Shown piece by piece: positions 8,859 through 17,943 of a DNA stretch of 64,000 nucleotides (the first letter of the stretch is position 1; each line of letters starts with the position of its first letter). The notes below the pieces were generated by a model, which made no database searches, was not told where the DNA came from, and worked only from the letters and a program-made list of their open reading frames with translations. The position numbers were made by a program, and so were the translations under genes. The DNA is from Desulfuromonas acetexigens (GTDB lineage: Bacteria > Desulfobacterota > Desulfuromonadia > Desulfuromonadales > Trichloromonadaceae): assembly GCF_900111775.1 (NCBI RefSeq), contig NZ_FOJJ01000001.1, forward strand, positions 496,001 through 560,000, given 5' to 3'.

Positions 8859-9758
8859 TTAGGGCAAGCGATAATGAAAGAGACAGGTTCCCTGATCAGG
8901 ATCAATCTCGGGAAAATCCTCCCCCGGCCTCCGCTCGGCGAGCAGTTCCGCCGTCGGCAGCAGTGAGAGGACCAGTCCTTCGATCAGACCCGGCGGCAGC
9001 CCGGGGCCGTTGCGGCAGGCGAGAAATTCCCCGCCCGGTGCCAAAAGGTCGGGCAGACGGCGCAGCAGTTTCGGCCAGTGACGCTCGGCGGTGAAACTCT
9101 CCCCCTGGGTCGCCGGCGGGTCGCAGATGACCAGATCGAAGGGCCCCAACCGCGTCAGTTTGCCGAAACTCTTGAAGAGTTCGTGGGGCAGATAACCGAC
9201 CCGGCGGGGATCGAGACCGTTGAGCCGGTGATTGAGGCGACCGAGTTCCAGGGCGCCCCGGTTCATATCGAGGTTGACCACCCGGCGCGCATCGCCGGCC
9301 ACGGCCGCCACGGAAAAGCCGCAGGTGTAGGCGAAGAGATTGAGCACCTCGCGCCCCGCCGCGATGTGCCGCACCAGGCGGCGGCCGCCGGCCATATCGG
9401 GGAAAAAGCCGACGTTCTGCCCCTGCCCCAGGCGCAGGCGATAGCGCAAACCGTCCTCGACGGCATCAACCTCGGCGGGAAGCTCGCCGACCAACACCCG
9501 ACTGGGGACGTTCGGTAAAAACCGTTCCTGCAGCAGCACCGCCGTCGTTCCCGGCACCTCGTGCAGCAGCAGAGCGGCAAGGCCCGCCAGCCACTGCGCC
9601 GGGCGCGGTTGATGGAGAATGACCAGGACCAGAGGCCCGTAGCTGTCGATGGTCAGATCTTCAAACCCAGGAAAAGTGCGGCCGCGTCCGTGAAAGATAC
9701 GGCGAGCCGCGCCGGCGGCGGGCAAACGGCGGCGGATTTCATCACGCACAAGTTCCAT
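8859..9758 (-). CDS. SAM-dependent methyltransferase, RlmI-like
   Basis: A 299-aa class I methyltransferase resembling the RlmI/RlmK family that modifies 23S rRNA cytosines. The N-terminal half carries the family motif GQNVGFFPDM (about residues 137-146), followed by SAM-binding NLFAYTCGFSVAA (about 162-174), acidic LDMNRGALE and the catalytic-site motif DPPA (about 229). The usual PUA domain is missing or reduced: the protein is about 100 residues shorter than E. coli RlmI. Target specificity is inferred from the family. Confidence 0.8.
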   Translation of the reverse strand: MELVRDEIRRRLPAAGAARRIFHGRGRTFPGFEDLTIDSYGPLVLVILHQPRPAQWLAGLAALLLHEVPGTTAVLLQERFLPNVPSRVLVGELPAEVDAVEDGLRYRLRLGQGQNVGFFPDMAGGRRLVRHIAAGREVLNLFAYTCGFSVAAVAGDARRVVNLDMNRGALELGRLNHRLNGLDPRRVGYLPHELFKSFGKLTRLGPFDLVICDPPATQGESFTAERHWPKLLRRLPDLLAPGGEFLACRNGPGLPPGLIEGLVLSLLPTAELLAERRPGEDFPEIDPDQGTCLFHYRLP

Positions 9759-9762
9759 CGGA

Positions 9763-10089
9763 CTACTTTTTCCCGCCCTTCAGATAATCCCCCAACAGAC
9801 TGCGGCTGTGCTCGTCGTCGTGGCAGTAAACGCAGAGATTTTCCCAGTTGCTGCCGTCAGCGGGATTGTTGTGATGGTTGCCGTCCTTGTGATGGACAGT
9901 CAACAGATGGAGATTATCAGCTTCGAACTCCCGGCCGCACTTGGCGCAAATCCAGCCATGGAGTTTGAGGGATTTTTCCCGGTAGCTGCTGCCGGCCTCC
10001 ATCTCGCCCTTCATCTTGCGCACCAGCGCATCGGCCTCTTCTTGCGTTTTGACTGTCACCGGCTTGCGTGGTCGAAAGCTCTTGACCAT
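9763..10089 (-). CDS. yajD: HNH nuclease family protein YajD
   Basis: A 108-aa protein with an HNH/zinc-finger fold. CAKCGREF (about residues 50-57) and CVYCHDDEHS (about 92-101) supply the four metal cysteines, and LTVHHKDGNHHNNP (about 65-78) is the HNH core. It closely matches the YajD family, whose substrate is unknown. The start at 10089 follows GAGGAGG. It lies between the acyl-CoA ligase gene and the methyltransferase gene on the same strand. Confidence 0.85.
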   Translation of the reverse strand: MVKSFRPRKPVTVKTQEEADALVRKMKGEMEAGSSYREKSLKLHGWICAKCGREFEADNLHLLTVHHKDGNHHNNPADGSNWENLCVYCHDDEHSRSLLGDYLKGGKK

Positions 10090-10105
10090 CCCGAAGGCCC
10101 TCCTC

Positions 10106-11752
10106 TTACAGATATTTTTCCCGCAAAGCCACCTTGTTGACCTTGCCGACGCTGGTCTTGTCGATCGCCTCGACAAAACGCACCTTAAGCAGCACCACCT
10201 GCTTGGAGATCATCCCCTTTTCGGTATATTCCCTGACGAAGTTCAATATCCCCTTTTCCGCCGCTTTCTCCTCCCCCTCTTCCCGGCGCACGACCAGAGC
10301 CAGGGGGCGTTCCCCCCAGCGGTCGTCGGGCTGGCCGATCACCGCCACTTCGGCCACCGCCGGACAGTGGGCGATGATATCCTCCAGCTCCAGGGTGGAA
10401 ATCCACTCGCCACCGATTTTGATGACATCCTTGGTGCGGTCGGTGATTTTCACATAGCCCCGGCCGTCGACATTGGCGACGTCGCTGGTGTGCAGCCAAC
10501 CCCCATCCCAGAGCTTCTCCGAGGCTCGATGATCCTTGAGATAGCCCTGGGTCAGCCAGGGCGTCCGCACCACGATCTCCCCCGAGGAACGGCCGTCGTG
10601 GGGAACATCCCCGCCCTGTTCGTTGACTACCCGCAGTTGCACCAGCGGCAGCGGCACCCCGGTTTTGCAGCGAATTACGGCCTGTTCTTCGACGGAAAGA
10701 TCGAACATCTCCGGCGTCAAATGGGCCAGGGTGAGGATGGGACAGGTTTCCGACATGCCGTAACCGGTAAAGATATCGATGCCTTTGCGCATCGCCTCGA
10801 GACACAAAGCTTTGGAGAGGCCGGCGCCGCCGATGATGACCTTCCAGCGGGAAAGGTCGATCTTCTCCGCAAGGGGGGACTTGAGCAGCATGTGCAGGAT
10901 GGTCGGCACGCAGTGGGAAAAGGTGACCTGCTCCCGGTCGATGAGTTCGAGCAGATGATCGGGAACGTAGCGCCCGGGATAGACCTGTTTGAGCCCCATC
11001 AGGGTCGCGGCATAGGGCAGGCCCCAGGCGTGAACATGAAACATCGGGGTGATCGGCATGTAGACATCCTGGCGATGCAACCGCCCCTGGGAAAGGGGGG
11101 TGGCCAGGGCCGTCACCACGCCGAGGGTGTGCAGCACCAGTTGCCGGTGGCTGAAATAGACCCCCTTGGGCAGGCCGGTGGTCCCGGTGGTGTAGAAGGT
11201 AGTGGCGCGGGTGTTCTCGTCGAAATCGGGGAATTCAAAATGGGTATCCGACTCGGCGAGCAGCTCTTCGTATTCCCCGGCGATGGGGATGGAAGAGTGC
11301 GGCGACTGGGCTTCGTCGTTGAGCAGGACATAGCCTTTCAGGGTATCGATCCGCCCTTTGATCTGATCGAGAATCGGCAGGAAATCGCTGTTGATCAGCA
11401 GGATGTCATCCTCGGCATGATCGATGGTATAGAGAATCTGCTCGGGGGAGAGTCGGACGTTGATGGTGTGCAGCACGGCGCCAAGCATGGGGACGGCGAA
11501 GAAACACTCGAGATAGCGATGGCTGTCGTAATCCATCACTGCCACCGTATCTCCGGCCTTGACCCCGAGACGGGTGAGGGCGTTGGCCAGTCGACAGATG
11601 CGTTCGCGCAGTGTAAGGTAATTGCCGCGCCACTGATCGCGATAGACGATCTCCTGCTCGGGATTATTCGCCAGGGGGGCGTACAGCAGTTGTTTGATGA
11701 GCAGTTGATAGGAGTAAGCCGAATCGGTGCGCGAGATCAGGCTGTCAGGCAT
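10106..11752 (-). CDS. Fatty-acyl-CoA ligase (AMP-binding family)
   Basis: A 548-aa adenylate-forming enzyme that activates a carboxylic acid with ATP and joins it to CoA. Motifs: P-loop-like TFYTTGTTGLPKGVYFSH (about residues 175-192), GYGMSETCP (about 327-335), the hinge ITDRTKDVIKIGGEWIS (about 426-442) and the C-terminal catalytic Lys in KTSVGKVNK (about 536). Similarity to medium/long-chain fatty-acid ligases is strong; chain length cannot be read from sequence. No signal peptide. It heads a run of four minus-strand genes. Confidence 0.9.
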   Translation of the reverse strand: MPDSLISRTDSAYSYQLLIKQLLYAPLANNPEQEIVYRDQWRGNYLTLRERICRLANALTRLGVKAGDTVAVMDYDSHRYLECFFAVPMLGAVLHTINVRLSPEQILYTIDHAEDDILLINSDFLPILDQIKGRIDTLKGYVLLNDEAQSPHSSIPIAGEYEELLAESDTHFEFPDFDENTRATTFYTTGTTGLPKGVYFSHRQLVLHTLGVVTALATPLSQGRLHRQDVYMPITPMFHVHAWGLPYAATLMGLKQVYPGRYVPDHLLELIDREQVTFSHCVPTILHMLLKSPLAEKIDLSRWKVIIGGAGLSKALCLEAMRKGIDIFTGYGMSETCPILTLAHLTPEMFDLSVEEQAVIRCKTGVPLPLVQLRVVNEQGGDVPHDGRSSGEIVVRTPWLTQGYLKDHRASEKLWDGGWLHTSDVANVDGRGYVKITDRTKDVIKIGGEWISTLELEDIIAHCPAVAEVAVIGQPDDRWGERPLALVVRREEGEEKAAEKGILNFVREYTEKGMISKQVVLLKVRFVEAIDKTSVGKVNKVALREKYL

Positions 11753-11922
11753 GAGAACGACCTCCGTCGAGGGGATGGATATATTCCTGAGAGCAAACCG
11801 GTCGGCAGGATACCATCGGCGGCGACCGACGGAAACAAAAAATCCCCGCCTATTATGTCCCGACGCAAACCGATCCGCCCGCGCGGGAACCCCCTTTTTC
11901 GCCTTAAATCCAGGAGAATCCC

Positions 11923-12543
11923 ATGTTTCTTCGTCTCTTCACCGGCTTCGCGCTGCTCCTGACCCTGAGCCTTTCCGGTGCCTGCACTCCGCGTCCGGCA
12001 TCCCTCATCACCTTTCCCCCCATGATCGAACGGATCGCCCTGCTGCCGGTCTTCTTCGCCGGCCGCGCCAAGGACCGCTACATGGAGCATCGTGCCGGCC
12101 AGGAAATCCTCTGGCAGAGCAAACGCCTGCTGGAACTCCGGGGCTATCGGGTGGTGACCGTGGCCGACCCGAGCGGCGGCGGCTGGCTCGCCCCTTTCCG
12201 TCCCGAACTGGCCAGCCCCGGCTATTTCCTTGACCTCGCCCCGGAAGAAGCCGAGGCCGTGCTGCTGATCCGGGTCGAACATTTCCTCGATGGCGCCCTG
12301 CATGGCGGGGGCGGCCCCGGAAGTCTGAGCGGTGCCGGGGAGGAACTGGAAATTCACGCCACTGCCGAAATCATCGACCGGCGTAGTGGCGCCCTGCTCT
12401 ACAGCCGCTACGGCATCGGCCGCTCCCTCGGTGCGGCCCTCACCGGGGTCCATGAAATGCGTGCCGCCGGCGATCTCGCCCAAGCCCTTTTTTATCCCCT
12501 GGCCCATCGCGGCAACCTGCCGAAAATGGCGAACGATCAGTAA
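11923..12543 (+). CDS. Putative lipoprotein of unknown function
   Basis: A 206-aa protein with an N-terminal signal ending in SGAC (Cys about 21), a slightly non-canonical lipobox. The body begins MIERIALLPVFFAG (about 34), resembling the IALLPF strand of outer-membrane-associated DUF799/GNA1162-like lipoproteins, and continues with EEAEAVLLIRVEHFLDG, a pattern of alternating strands. No catalytic motif is visible. CAGGAGAATCC precedes the ATG. The next gene, a membrane protein, starts 66 nt downstream on the same strand. Confidence 0.6.
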   Translation: MFLRLFTGFALLLTLSLSGACTPRPASLITFPPMIERIALLPVFFAGRAKDRYMEHRAGQEILWQSKRLLELRGYRVVTVADPSGGGWLAPFRPELASPGYFLDLAPEEAEAVLLIRVEHFLDGALHGGGGPGSLSGAGEELEIHATAEIIDRRSGALLYSRYGIGRSLGAALTGVHEMRAAGDLAQALFYPLAHRGNLPKMANDQ

Positions 12544-12608
12544 GTATTGGACCGAAGAGGGATATCCGGGTATAATTCCCCAACTTTTCCCCCTCGGACA
12601 GGTTTTTT

Positions 12609-13166
12609 ATGAAATTGCGCGTGTTTCTCTTCGCTCTCTTCGTCGCTTGCCATACCCTCTTGCCTTTGCTGGAGCTGGAACGACTATCCCGCATAGTCGC
12701 CGGCTCCGTCTACTGGCCCCTGCAGGTCCTCGCCTGGATCAAGCTGCCGGTCTTCGCCGGCCCGCTGAACAATGGCTGGGCCGCGCCCTCTTTTTACGGC
12801 TGGTTTGTCGTCCTCGTTCTCTGGGGCGCCCTCTGGTGGCTGCTGGCCGCCATCCTCGCCCACCCCTTTCGTAAAACCACCGCCCCAACCCCGACATCGA
12901 CCCACGAAGGGAATCCCCTCTTTCGCCTCGTCGCCAACACCCTGGTCAACGGCACCGCCCTGCTCCTCTACGGCATTGGCCTCGCCGCCCCCTTGACCCG
13001 GTCGGTAGGCCGCACGTCCTTCGTCGAGATCCTGCTCTTGGTCGGCCTCCCCTGCGCCCTGCTCGTGGTCTGCGCCAGCAAGACCCGGAAACTGGTGAAC
13101 AAAACCTACTTCCTGTTGCAAAGCGTAGTCCTGGTCGGCTCCGCCATCTATTTCATTTATTTCTAA
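12609..13166 (+). CDS. Four-helix integral membrane protein, unknown
   Basis: A 185-aa protein with hydrophobic segments near residues 4-22, 61-84, 108-130 and 140-183 (probably two helices in the last). No conserved motif is recognised. The central Pro/Thr-rich loop (about 90-102) is polar. It follows the lipoprotein gene closely, so the pair may act together at the envelope. A strong bidirectional terminator closes the unit. Confidence 0.6.
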   Translation: MKLRVFLFALFVACHTLLPLLELERLSRIVAGSVYWPLQVLAWIKLPVFAGPLNNGWAAPSFYGWFVVLVLWGALWWLLAAILAHPFRKTTAPTPTSTHEGNPLFRLVANTLVNGTALLLYGIGLAAPLTRSVGRTSFVEILLLVGLPCALLVVCASKTRKLVNKTYFLLQSVVLVGSAIYFIYF

Positions 13167-13188
13167 ACCAGACGTTTACCGCGAACAA

Positions 13189-13231
13189 AAAAACGGGGAC
13201 CCGGGCTTTTAGGTCCCGGATCCCCGTTTTT
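13189..13231. terminator. Bidirectional terminator
   Basis: An extended inverted repeat: outer arms 13189-13199 with 13221-13231, inner arms 13201-13205 with 13215-13219. It carries A5 on the left and T5 on the right and separates the convergent membrane-protein gene (plus) and Cys-tail protein gene (minus). Confidence 0.85.
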
Positions 13232-13256
13232 CATTTCTGTCGCTAAAGAAGCCCGA

Positions 13257-13649
13257 TCAGCAGCCGCAACCACAATTGTGGCAAACCTTTTTATTGTGAT
13301 CCTCGGGCTCGATCGTTTCCGGGGCGAAGGCGACCCGATTAATCCCGCGCTTGAGATCCTCGATGAGATCACGATTGGGACTGGTGCCGATGATGTGCCC
13401 CAGGCAGAGATTGACGAAGCCGTCGCGGGGGGAACGAAGCCGGATCGAATTCAGGATGTCGCCATAACCGTTGATGACGATGACCATTTCCGGCTCTTCG
13501 TGATGGCGCAAGGTCACGCCGCAACGGGCCAGTTCCTCTTGCGCGCCGGCGAGAAAATCGGCGATGGCGCCCTCGTCGACCTGAAAGTTCCAGTCCTCGC
13601 GCGGATTGTAGCGCCCATAGAAAACGACGGTGAGCTCTTTGTTATCCAT
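13257..13649 (-). CDS. Unknown protein with C-terminal Cys-rich tail
   Basis: A 130-aa soluble protein of unknown function. The N-terminal two thirds form an alternating strand/helix pattern (ELTVVFYGRYN, EMVIVINGYGDILNSIRL). The last seven residues are CHNCGCG followed by a final Cys, a compact four-Cys motif with a His that could bind an Fe-S cluster, zinc or heavy metal, as seen in some selenium- or metal-handling tails. GGGAGGATTGA precedes the ATG. The next gene upstream is the threonylcarbamoyl-AMP synthase gene, 36 nt away. Confidence 0.6.
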   Translation of the reverse strand: MDNKELTVVFYGRYNPREDWNFQVDEGAIADFLAGAQEELARCGVTLRHHEEPEMVIVINGYGDILNSIRLRSPRDGFVNLCLGHIIGTSPNRDLIEDLKRGINRVAFAPETIEPEDHNKKVCHNCGCGC

Positions 13650-13685
13650 TCAATCCTCCCGGTTCAGGGGGCGAAAAGCCAGCCG

Positions 13686-14300
13686 TTACAATTGATGTAT
13701 CCAGGAGAGATCGCCGCTCCCCTCGCGCAGGACTTCTACTTGATCGCCGATCAGGCTGATGACCGTCGACGGATTCCCCATGCGGATGCCGCCATCGACC
13801 ACCAGGTCTAGCTGCCGTCCCAGGGAATCGTGAATCAAAGACGGGTCTCCGAGCGGTTCTTCCCCGGAGATATTGGCACTGGTCGTCACCAACGGATGAC
13901 CGAGTTCCCGGACGATAGCCAAGGCGATATTATCGTCAGGAATACGGATGCCGACGGTCTTCTGCTTGGTGGTCAGGGTATCGGGAACGATGCGGGTCGC
14001 ATCCAGAACGAACGTGTAGGGACCGGGAAGATTGCGCTTTAAGGTGCGAAAGGCGAAATTGCTGACTTGGGCGTAGTTGGCAACATCGGAGAGGTCGGCG
14101 CAGATGAAGGAAAAGGGCTTGCGCGGGTCACGCTGTTTGATCTGATAGATCTGCTTGACCCCTTTTTTATTGAAGATATCGCAGCCAATACCGTAGGTGG
14201 TGTCGGTGGGGTAGACGATCACCCCCCCCTCACGGAGACATTCGACAACCCGAGTAATGAGACGTTTCTGCGGGTTTTCGGGATTGATGGCCAGAATCAC
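13686..14300 (-). CDS. L-threonylcarbamoyladenylate synthase (Sua5/YciO/YrdC family)
   Basis: A 204-aa YrdC-domain protein. The family makes threonylcarbamoyl-AMP from threonine, bicarbonate and ATP for the t6A37 modification of tRNAs. Signature: VYPTDTTYGIGCDI (about residues 29-42), KQRDPRKPFSFIC (about 55-67) and the TTSANISGE loop (about 140-148). The length and the PRKPF form resemble the YciO subgroup, so the precise activity is slightly less certain than for TsaC. The GTG start has GAGGAG 6 nt upstream. Confidence 0.85.
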   Translation of the reverse strand: MILAINPENPQKRLITRVVECLREGGVIVYPTDTTYGIGCDIFNKKGVKQIYQIKQRDPRKPFSFICADLSDVANYAQVSNFAFRTLKRNLPGPYTFVLDATRIVPDTLTTKQKTVGIRIPDDNIALAIVRELGHPLVTTSANISGEEPLGDPSLIHDSLGRQLDLVVDGGIRMGNPSTVISLIGDQVEVLREGSGDLSWIHQL

Positions 14301-14427
14301 AGGAAGCTCCTCGCGACGGACAATCTGAATGGTCTTTTACCGGGCCAGGATCATAGCACAAGCCCGGCACGGGAAAAAGAGCTAAGATGGCCAACCAACG
14401 GCGCCGAGCAAGAGCCTTGAGCGGTGA

Positions 14428-14694
14428 TCAGAGTAGATAACTTAGCCGCGGAACGTCTTTGAGAGCGGCATAGATTCCATGCAACTGCTGGAGATTGTGC
14501 AGTCGCACCAGAACGGAAACAGATTGGTGGCGGCCGCCGCTGCTGGACCGAACCTTCATGGCATCGCTGCTCACGGGAGTGACCGAGGCAACCGCCAGGC
14601 GTACCGCCGCGACGAATTCACCGTCGTTGGGACCGAAGGCCTTGAACATATGATCACAAGGAAATTGGATCTCGACGGCGCTAGGGGTTGTCAT
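14428..14694 (-). CDS. DUF493 (YbeD-like) family protein
   Basis: An 88-aa small alpha/beta protein matching the YbeD/DUF493 family: the [12 protein letters not shown]-terminal strand-helix, [15 protein letters not shown] (about residues 49-63) and the final short helix-strand ending in YLL. The fold is ACT-like and the function unknown. Its start overlaps the end of dut by 14 nt, implying translational coupling to that gene. Confidence 0.8.
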   Translation of the reverse strand: MTTPSAVEIQFPCDHMFKAFGPNDGEFVAAVRLAVASVTPVSSDAMKVRSSSGGRHQSVSVLVRLHNLQQLHGIYAALKDVPRLSYLL

Positions 14695-15139
14695 CAGCGA
14701 CCCCCGTATGGCCGAACCCGCCGGAATCGCGCGCGGTCGCGGACAGTTCCGAAACTTCGCGCAGCACCGCTCGGCACACCGGTGCGATCAGAAGCTGCGC
14801 GATTCGATCGCCATCGGCGATACGTACCGCTTCCTGACCGTGATTGATAAGAATCACGCCAAATTCCCCGCGATAATCGGCATCGATGGTCCCCGGGCTG
14901 TTGACCAGAGTCAGACCCTGCTTGAGTGCCAGTCCGGAGCGAGGGCGCACCTGACCCTCAAAGCCAGGCGGGATGGCCAGGGCCAGGCCGGTGGGGATCA
15001 GGGCCCGCGCCCCCGGCAAAAGGGTCAAGGGGGCATCGAGACAGGCGTGGACATCCATTCCCGCTGCGTCCTCGGTCATGTAGCGGGGCAATCGCGCCTG
15101 CGCGCGTACACGGCATATTTCCACCGGAATCTTATCCAT
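14681..15139 (-). CDS. dut: dUTP diphosphatase
   Basis: A 152-aa trimeric dUTPase that converts dUTP to dUMP and pyrophosphate, keeping uracil out of DNA and feeding dTMP synthesis. All five motifs are visible: AAGMDVHA (about residues 24-31), PRSGLA (about 67-72), [10 protein letters not shown] (about 85-94), RIAQLLIAP (about 111-119) and the C-terminal [10 protein letters not shown] (about 136-145). The start at 15139 follows GGGAGGATGTC. It follows pnp in the usual deltaproteobacterial order, but without an intervening M16 peptidase gene. Confidence 0.95.
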   Translation of the reverse strand: MDKIPVEICRVRAQARLPRYMTEDAAGMDVHACLDAPLTLLPGARALIPTGLALAIPPGFEGQVRPRSGLALKQGLTLVNSPGTIDADYRGEFGVILINHGQEAVRIADGDRIAQLLIAPVCRAVLREVSELSATARDSGGFGHTGVADDNP

Positions 15140-15181
15140 GACATCCTCCCAGATTGAACGACTCGCCACCTGGCAACCGGA

Positions 15182-15213
15182 AGGCCGGGGGCCACGAAAT
15201 GCGCCCCCGGCCT
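15182..15213. terminator. GC-rich hairpin between pnp and dut
   Basis: A perfect 11-bp stem (15182-15192 with 15203-15213) around a 10-nt loop, with no T-run on either strand. It could stabilise the 3' end of pnp mRNA or attenuate read-through into dut rather than terminate strongly. Confidence 0.5.
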
Positions 15214-15260
15214 GTATCCGGTTCACCCTATGACAAAACAGGGGTATGTGGGAATAAAAC

Positions 15261-17360
15261 TCAGCCTTCGGTCGGCAGATTCTCGCCGAGGGCTTCCTTG
15301 CGGGAGAGTTTGATCTTGCCCTGTTTGTCGATACCGATGCACTTGACCAGGACCTGATCCCCTTCGTTGATGACGTCAGTCACGGCCTTGACGCGCTCTT
15401 TGGCCAGCTCAGAAACATGCACCAGACCGTCGGTGCCGGGATAGATTTCGACAAAAGCGCCGAATTCCATGATCTTGCGCACGGTTCCCATGTAAAGCTT
15501 ACCCACTTCGGCTTCCTGGGTCAGGTCGCGGATCATCTTGATGGCCCGCTTGGCCGCCTCGCCATCAGCGGAAGCGATATGGATGGTCCCGTCATCCTGG
15601 ATATCGATGGCACAACCGGTCGCCTCGATGATGCCACGAACGTTCTTGCCGCCCGAGCCGATAACAGTGCGCACCTGATCGGACTTGACCTTGATGCTGG
15701 TAATACGCGGCGCATACTGGGAAAGATCAGCCCGCGGTTTGTCGATCGCCTTGGCCATTTCGCCGAGGATATGAACTCGGCCGGCACGAGCCTGGTCGAG
15801 AGCCTGACGCATGATATCTTTGGTGACCCCAGAGATTTTAATGTCCATCTGCAGGGCCGTCACGCCATTGGCGGAACCGGTCACTTTGAAGTCCATATCG
15901 CCAAGGTGGTCTTCGTCGCCGAGGATATCGGAAAGGATGGCGACGTCGTCACCTTCCTTGATCAGTCCCATGGCGATACCGGCGATCGGTTCCTTGACCG
16001 GGACGCCCGCATCCATCAACGACAGCGAAGCCCCGCAAACCGAAGCCATGGACGAAGAGCCGTTCGACTCGAGAACATCGGAGACGATGCGGATCGTATA
16101 AGGAAAGTCTTCATGTTTCGGCAGAATTTTCGCGGCGCTGCGCTCGGCCAGCATGCCATGACCGATTTCGCGACGGCCGGGGAAAAGACGCATGCTCGTC
16201 TCACCGACACAGAAGGGAGGAAAGTTGTAGTGCAGCATGAACTTCTTGAATTCCATCCCCTGCACGTTGTCCATGCGCTGCTCATCGGACGAAGTGCCGA
16301 GCGTCGTCGCCACCAGGGCCTGGGTTTCACCGCGGGTGAAGAGCGCACTGCCGTGGGCGCGGGGGAGCACACCGATTTCACAGCTGATGGGACGAATGGT
16401 GGTCATATCGCGGCCATCGATGCGGATGCGGTCCTTGGTCACCATCTGCCGCACCACCCGCTTTTCCAGGGATCCGAGAATCGCGCCAATTTCTCCTGCG
16501 CGGTCGGGATACGCTTCGGCCAACTGCGCCTGAACAGCGGTGCGGTTATCAGCCAAAGCGGCATAACGCTCCTGCTTGGTGCGGATTTTCACCGCGTCGA
16601 CGATCCGGCTTTCGGCCAGTTCGGTCACCTTGCCCTTGAGTTCGGCATCGGTCTCGGCCACAACGAACTCACGCTTGGCAATCCCGACCAGTTTGGCCAA
16701 CTCGGACTGGGCCGCGATCAGCGGTTGCAGCGCCTCATGACCAAAGAAAATAGCGTCGAGCATCTCAGATTCAGAAAGGAATTCCGCTTCCCCTTCGACC
16801 ATCATCACCGCATCCTTCGAACCGGAGACGACGATTTCGAGATCGCTCTGGGTGCGCTGCTCGTTGGTCGGATTGGCAACCAATTTACCTTCAACACGGC
16901 CAACACGTACTGCAGCGATCGGCCCCTCAAAAGGGATATCGGAAACGGCTACCGCGGCCGAAGCGGCCACCATCGAAAGGGTGTCCGGGTCGTTGATCAT
17001 GTCGGCGGAAATCACCGTCGGCATAATCTGGGTTTCAAACATGTAGCCCTTGGGAAAAAGCGGCCGCATGGGACGGTCGATCAATCGACAAATCAGCGTC
17101 TCACGCTCGGTGGTGCCGCGCTCACGACGAAAGAAGGAACCGGGAATTTTGCCGCCGGCATAGAATTTTTCCTGATAATTGACGGTCAGGGGAAAGAAAT
17201 CCTGGCCCTCGCGCATCTTCCGGGCCGAGACCACGGTACAAAGAACCTTGGTATCGCCGTAGGTAATGACCACAGCGCCGTCGGCCTGGCGGGCCATCTT
17301 GCCGGTTTCGATGGTCAGGGGTTGTCCGTTAAACTGTACTTCTACTTTTTGAAAAGCCAT
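15261..17360 (-). CDS. pnp: Polyribonucleotide nucleotidyltransferase (PNPase)
   Basis: A 699-aa enzyme that degrades RNA 3' to 5' by phosphorolysis and is part of the RNA degradosome. It contains two RNase PH domains (about residues 1-220 and 310-540) joined by a helical linker, a KH domain (about 555-610, [12 protein letters not shown]) and an S1 domain (about 620-690, [15 protein letters not shown]). Catalytic-site [11 protein letters not shown] and [10 protein letters not shown] are present. It lies 218 nt downstream of rpsO, as in many bacteria, with a terminator between them. Confidence 0.97.
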   Translation of the reverse strand: MAFQKVEVQFNGQPLTIETGKMARQADGAVVITYGDTKVLCTVVSARKMREGQDFFPLTVNYQEKFYAGGKIPGSFFRRERGTTERETLICRLIDRPMRPLFPKGYMFETQIMPTVISADMINDPDTLSMVAASAAVAVSDIPFEGPIAAVRVGRVEGKLVANPTNEQRTQSDLEIVVSGSKDAVMMVEGEAEFLSESEMLDAIFFGHEALQPLIAAQSELAKLVGIAKREFVVAETDAELKGKVTELAESRIVDAVKIRTKQERYAALADNRTAVQAQLAEAYPDRAGEIGAILGSLEKRVVRQMVTKDRIRIDGRDMTTIRPISCEIGVLPRAHGSALFTRGETQALVATTLGTSSDEQRMDNVQGMEFKKFMLHYNFPPFCVGETSMRLFPGRREIGHGMLAERSAAKILPKHEDFPYTIRIVSDVLESNGSSSMASVCGASLSLMDAGVPVKEPIAGIAMGLIKEGDDVAILSDILGDEDHLGDMDFKVTGSANGVTALQMDIKISGVTKDIMRQALDQARAGRVHILGEMAKAIDKPRADLSQYAPRITSIKVKSDQVRTVIGSGGKNVRGIIEATGCAIDIQDDGTIHIASADGEAAKRAIKMIRDLTQEAEVGKLYMGTVRKIMEFGAFVEIYPGTDGLVHVSELAKERVKAVTDVINEGDQVLVKCIGIDKQGKIKLSRKEALGENLPTEG

Positions 17361-17526
17361 GTTTTCTCCTTCGCCGCCGTTAACGCCAGAGCGCCTTGCA
17401 GCGACGTCATTTGTGCCTTACTGATGTGTGAACAAAAAATGGCACAGGAGGCAGGCCTGAGACAGTCTCCGCCATCCCCTCGGAATGTCGGACCCTCTCT
17501 CCGGACAACCTCCAGAGCCATCGACC

Positions 17527-17573
17527 AAAAAAAGAAGGCAGCCGCTTTCCGTCGCAACGAAAAGCGTGCTGCC
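17527..17573 (-). terminator. rpsO terminator upstream of pnp
   Basis: An imperfect 15-bp stem (17537-17551 with 17558-17573) followed on the minus strand by a T7 run at 17533-17527. It starts 6 nt after the rpsO stop. In E. coli the same interval holds a partial terminator and an RNase III site controlling pnp; the arrangement here is similar. Confidence 0.8.
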
Positions 17574-17578
17574 CGATA

Positions 17579-17845
17579 CTATCTGCGGATACCCAGTTCC
17601 TTGATCAGGTTGCGGTAGCGCTCGACACTTTTATTTTTCAGGTAATCGAGCAGACGCCGCCGCTGACCGACGATTTTGAGTAGACCGCGCCGGGAATGGT
17701 GGTCTTTCTTATGGGTGCGGAAATGCTCGGTGAGATAGGTAATCCGCGCGGAAAGAAGCGCAACCTGCACCTCGGGAGAACCAGTATCCCCCTCGTGAGT
17801 CTTGAATTTGTCGATAAGTTCCTGTTTGTTTTCCGTGGCCAGCAC
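17579..17845 (-). CDS. rpsO: 30S ribosomal protein S15
   Basis: An 88-aa primary 16S rRNA-binding protein of the small subunit. The sequence is typical throughout: [16 protein letters not shown] (about residues 14-29), [11 protein letters not shown] and RRRLLDYLK. The GTG at 17845 gives the standard length and has AAGGAG 8 nt upstream; a longer frame starts 18 nt earlier inside the ribosome-binding site. It has its own promoter upstream. Confidence 0.97.
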   Translation of the reverse strand: MLATENKQELIDKFKTHEGDTGSPEVQVALLSARITYLTEHFRTHKKDHHSRRGLLKIVGQRRRLLDYLKNKSVERYRNLIKELGIRR

Positions 17846-17910
17846 TGTGCCATCTCCTTTCAATCAAATATGCCAAGAGGGTTCCTGGCCTTAGAGGTTA
17901 AAGTAGCGGA

Positions 17911-17939
17911 TTATTATCACAAACACGTTGGATTGTAAA
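17911..17939 (-). promoter_or_regulatory. Sigma-70-type promoter for rpsO-pnp
   Basis: TTTACA (17939-17934), a 17-nt spacer and TAATAA (17916-17911), in the gap between truB and rpsO. The transcript would carry about a 60-nt leader. Read from consensus only. Confidence 0.6.
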
Positions 17940-17943
17940 GACT

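Noticed and set aside
10016-11962. 648-codon open frame antisense to the acyl-CoA ligase gene
   Set aside because: Shadow frame; the minus-strand ligase has all family motifs.
15417-17618. 733-codon open frame antisense to pnp
   Set aside because: Antisense shadow of a strongly coding GC-rich gene; product matches no family.
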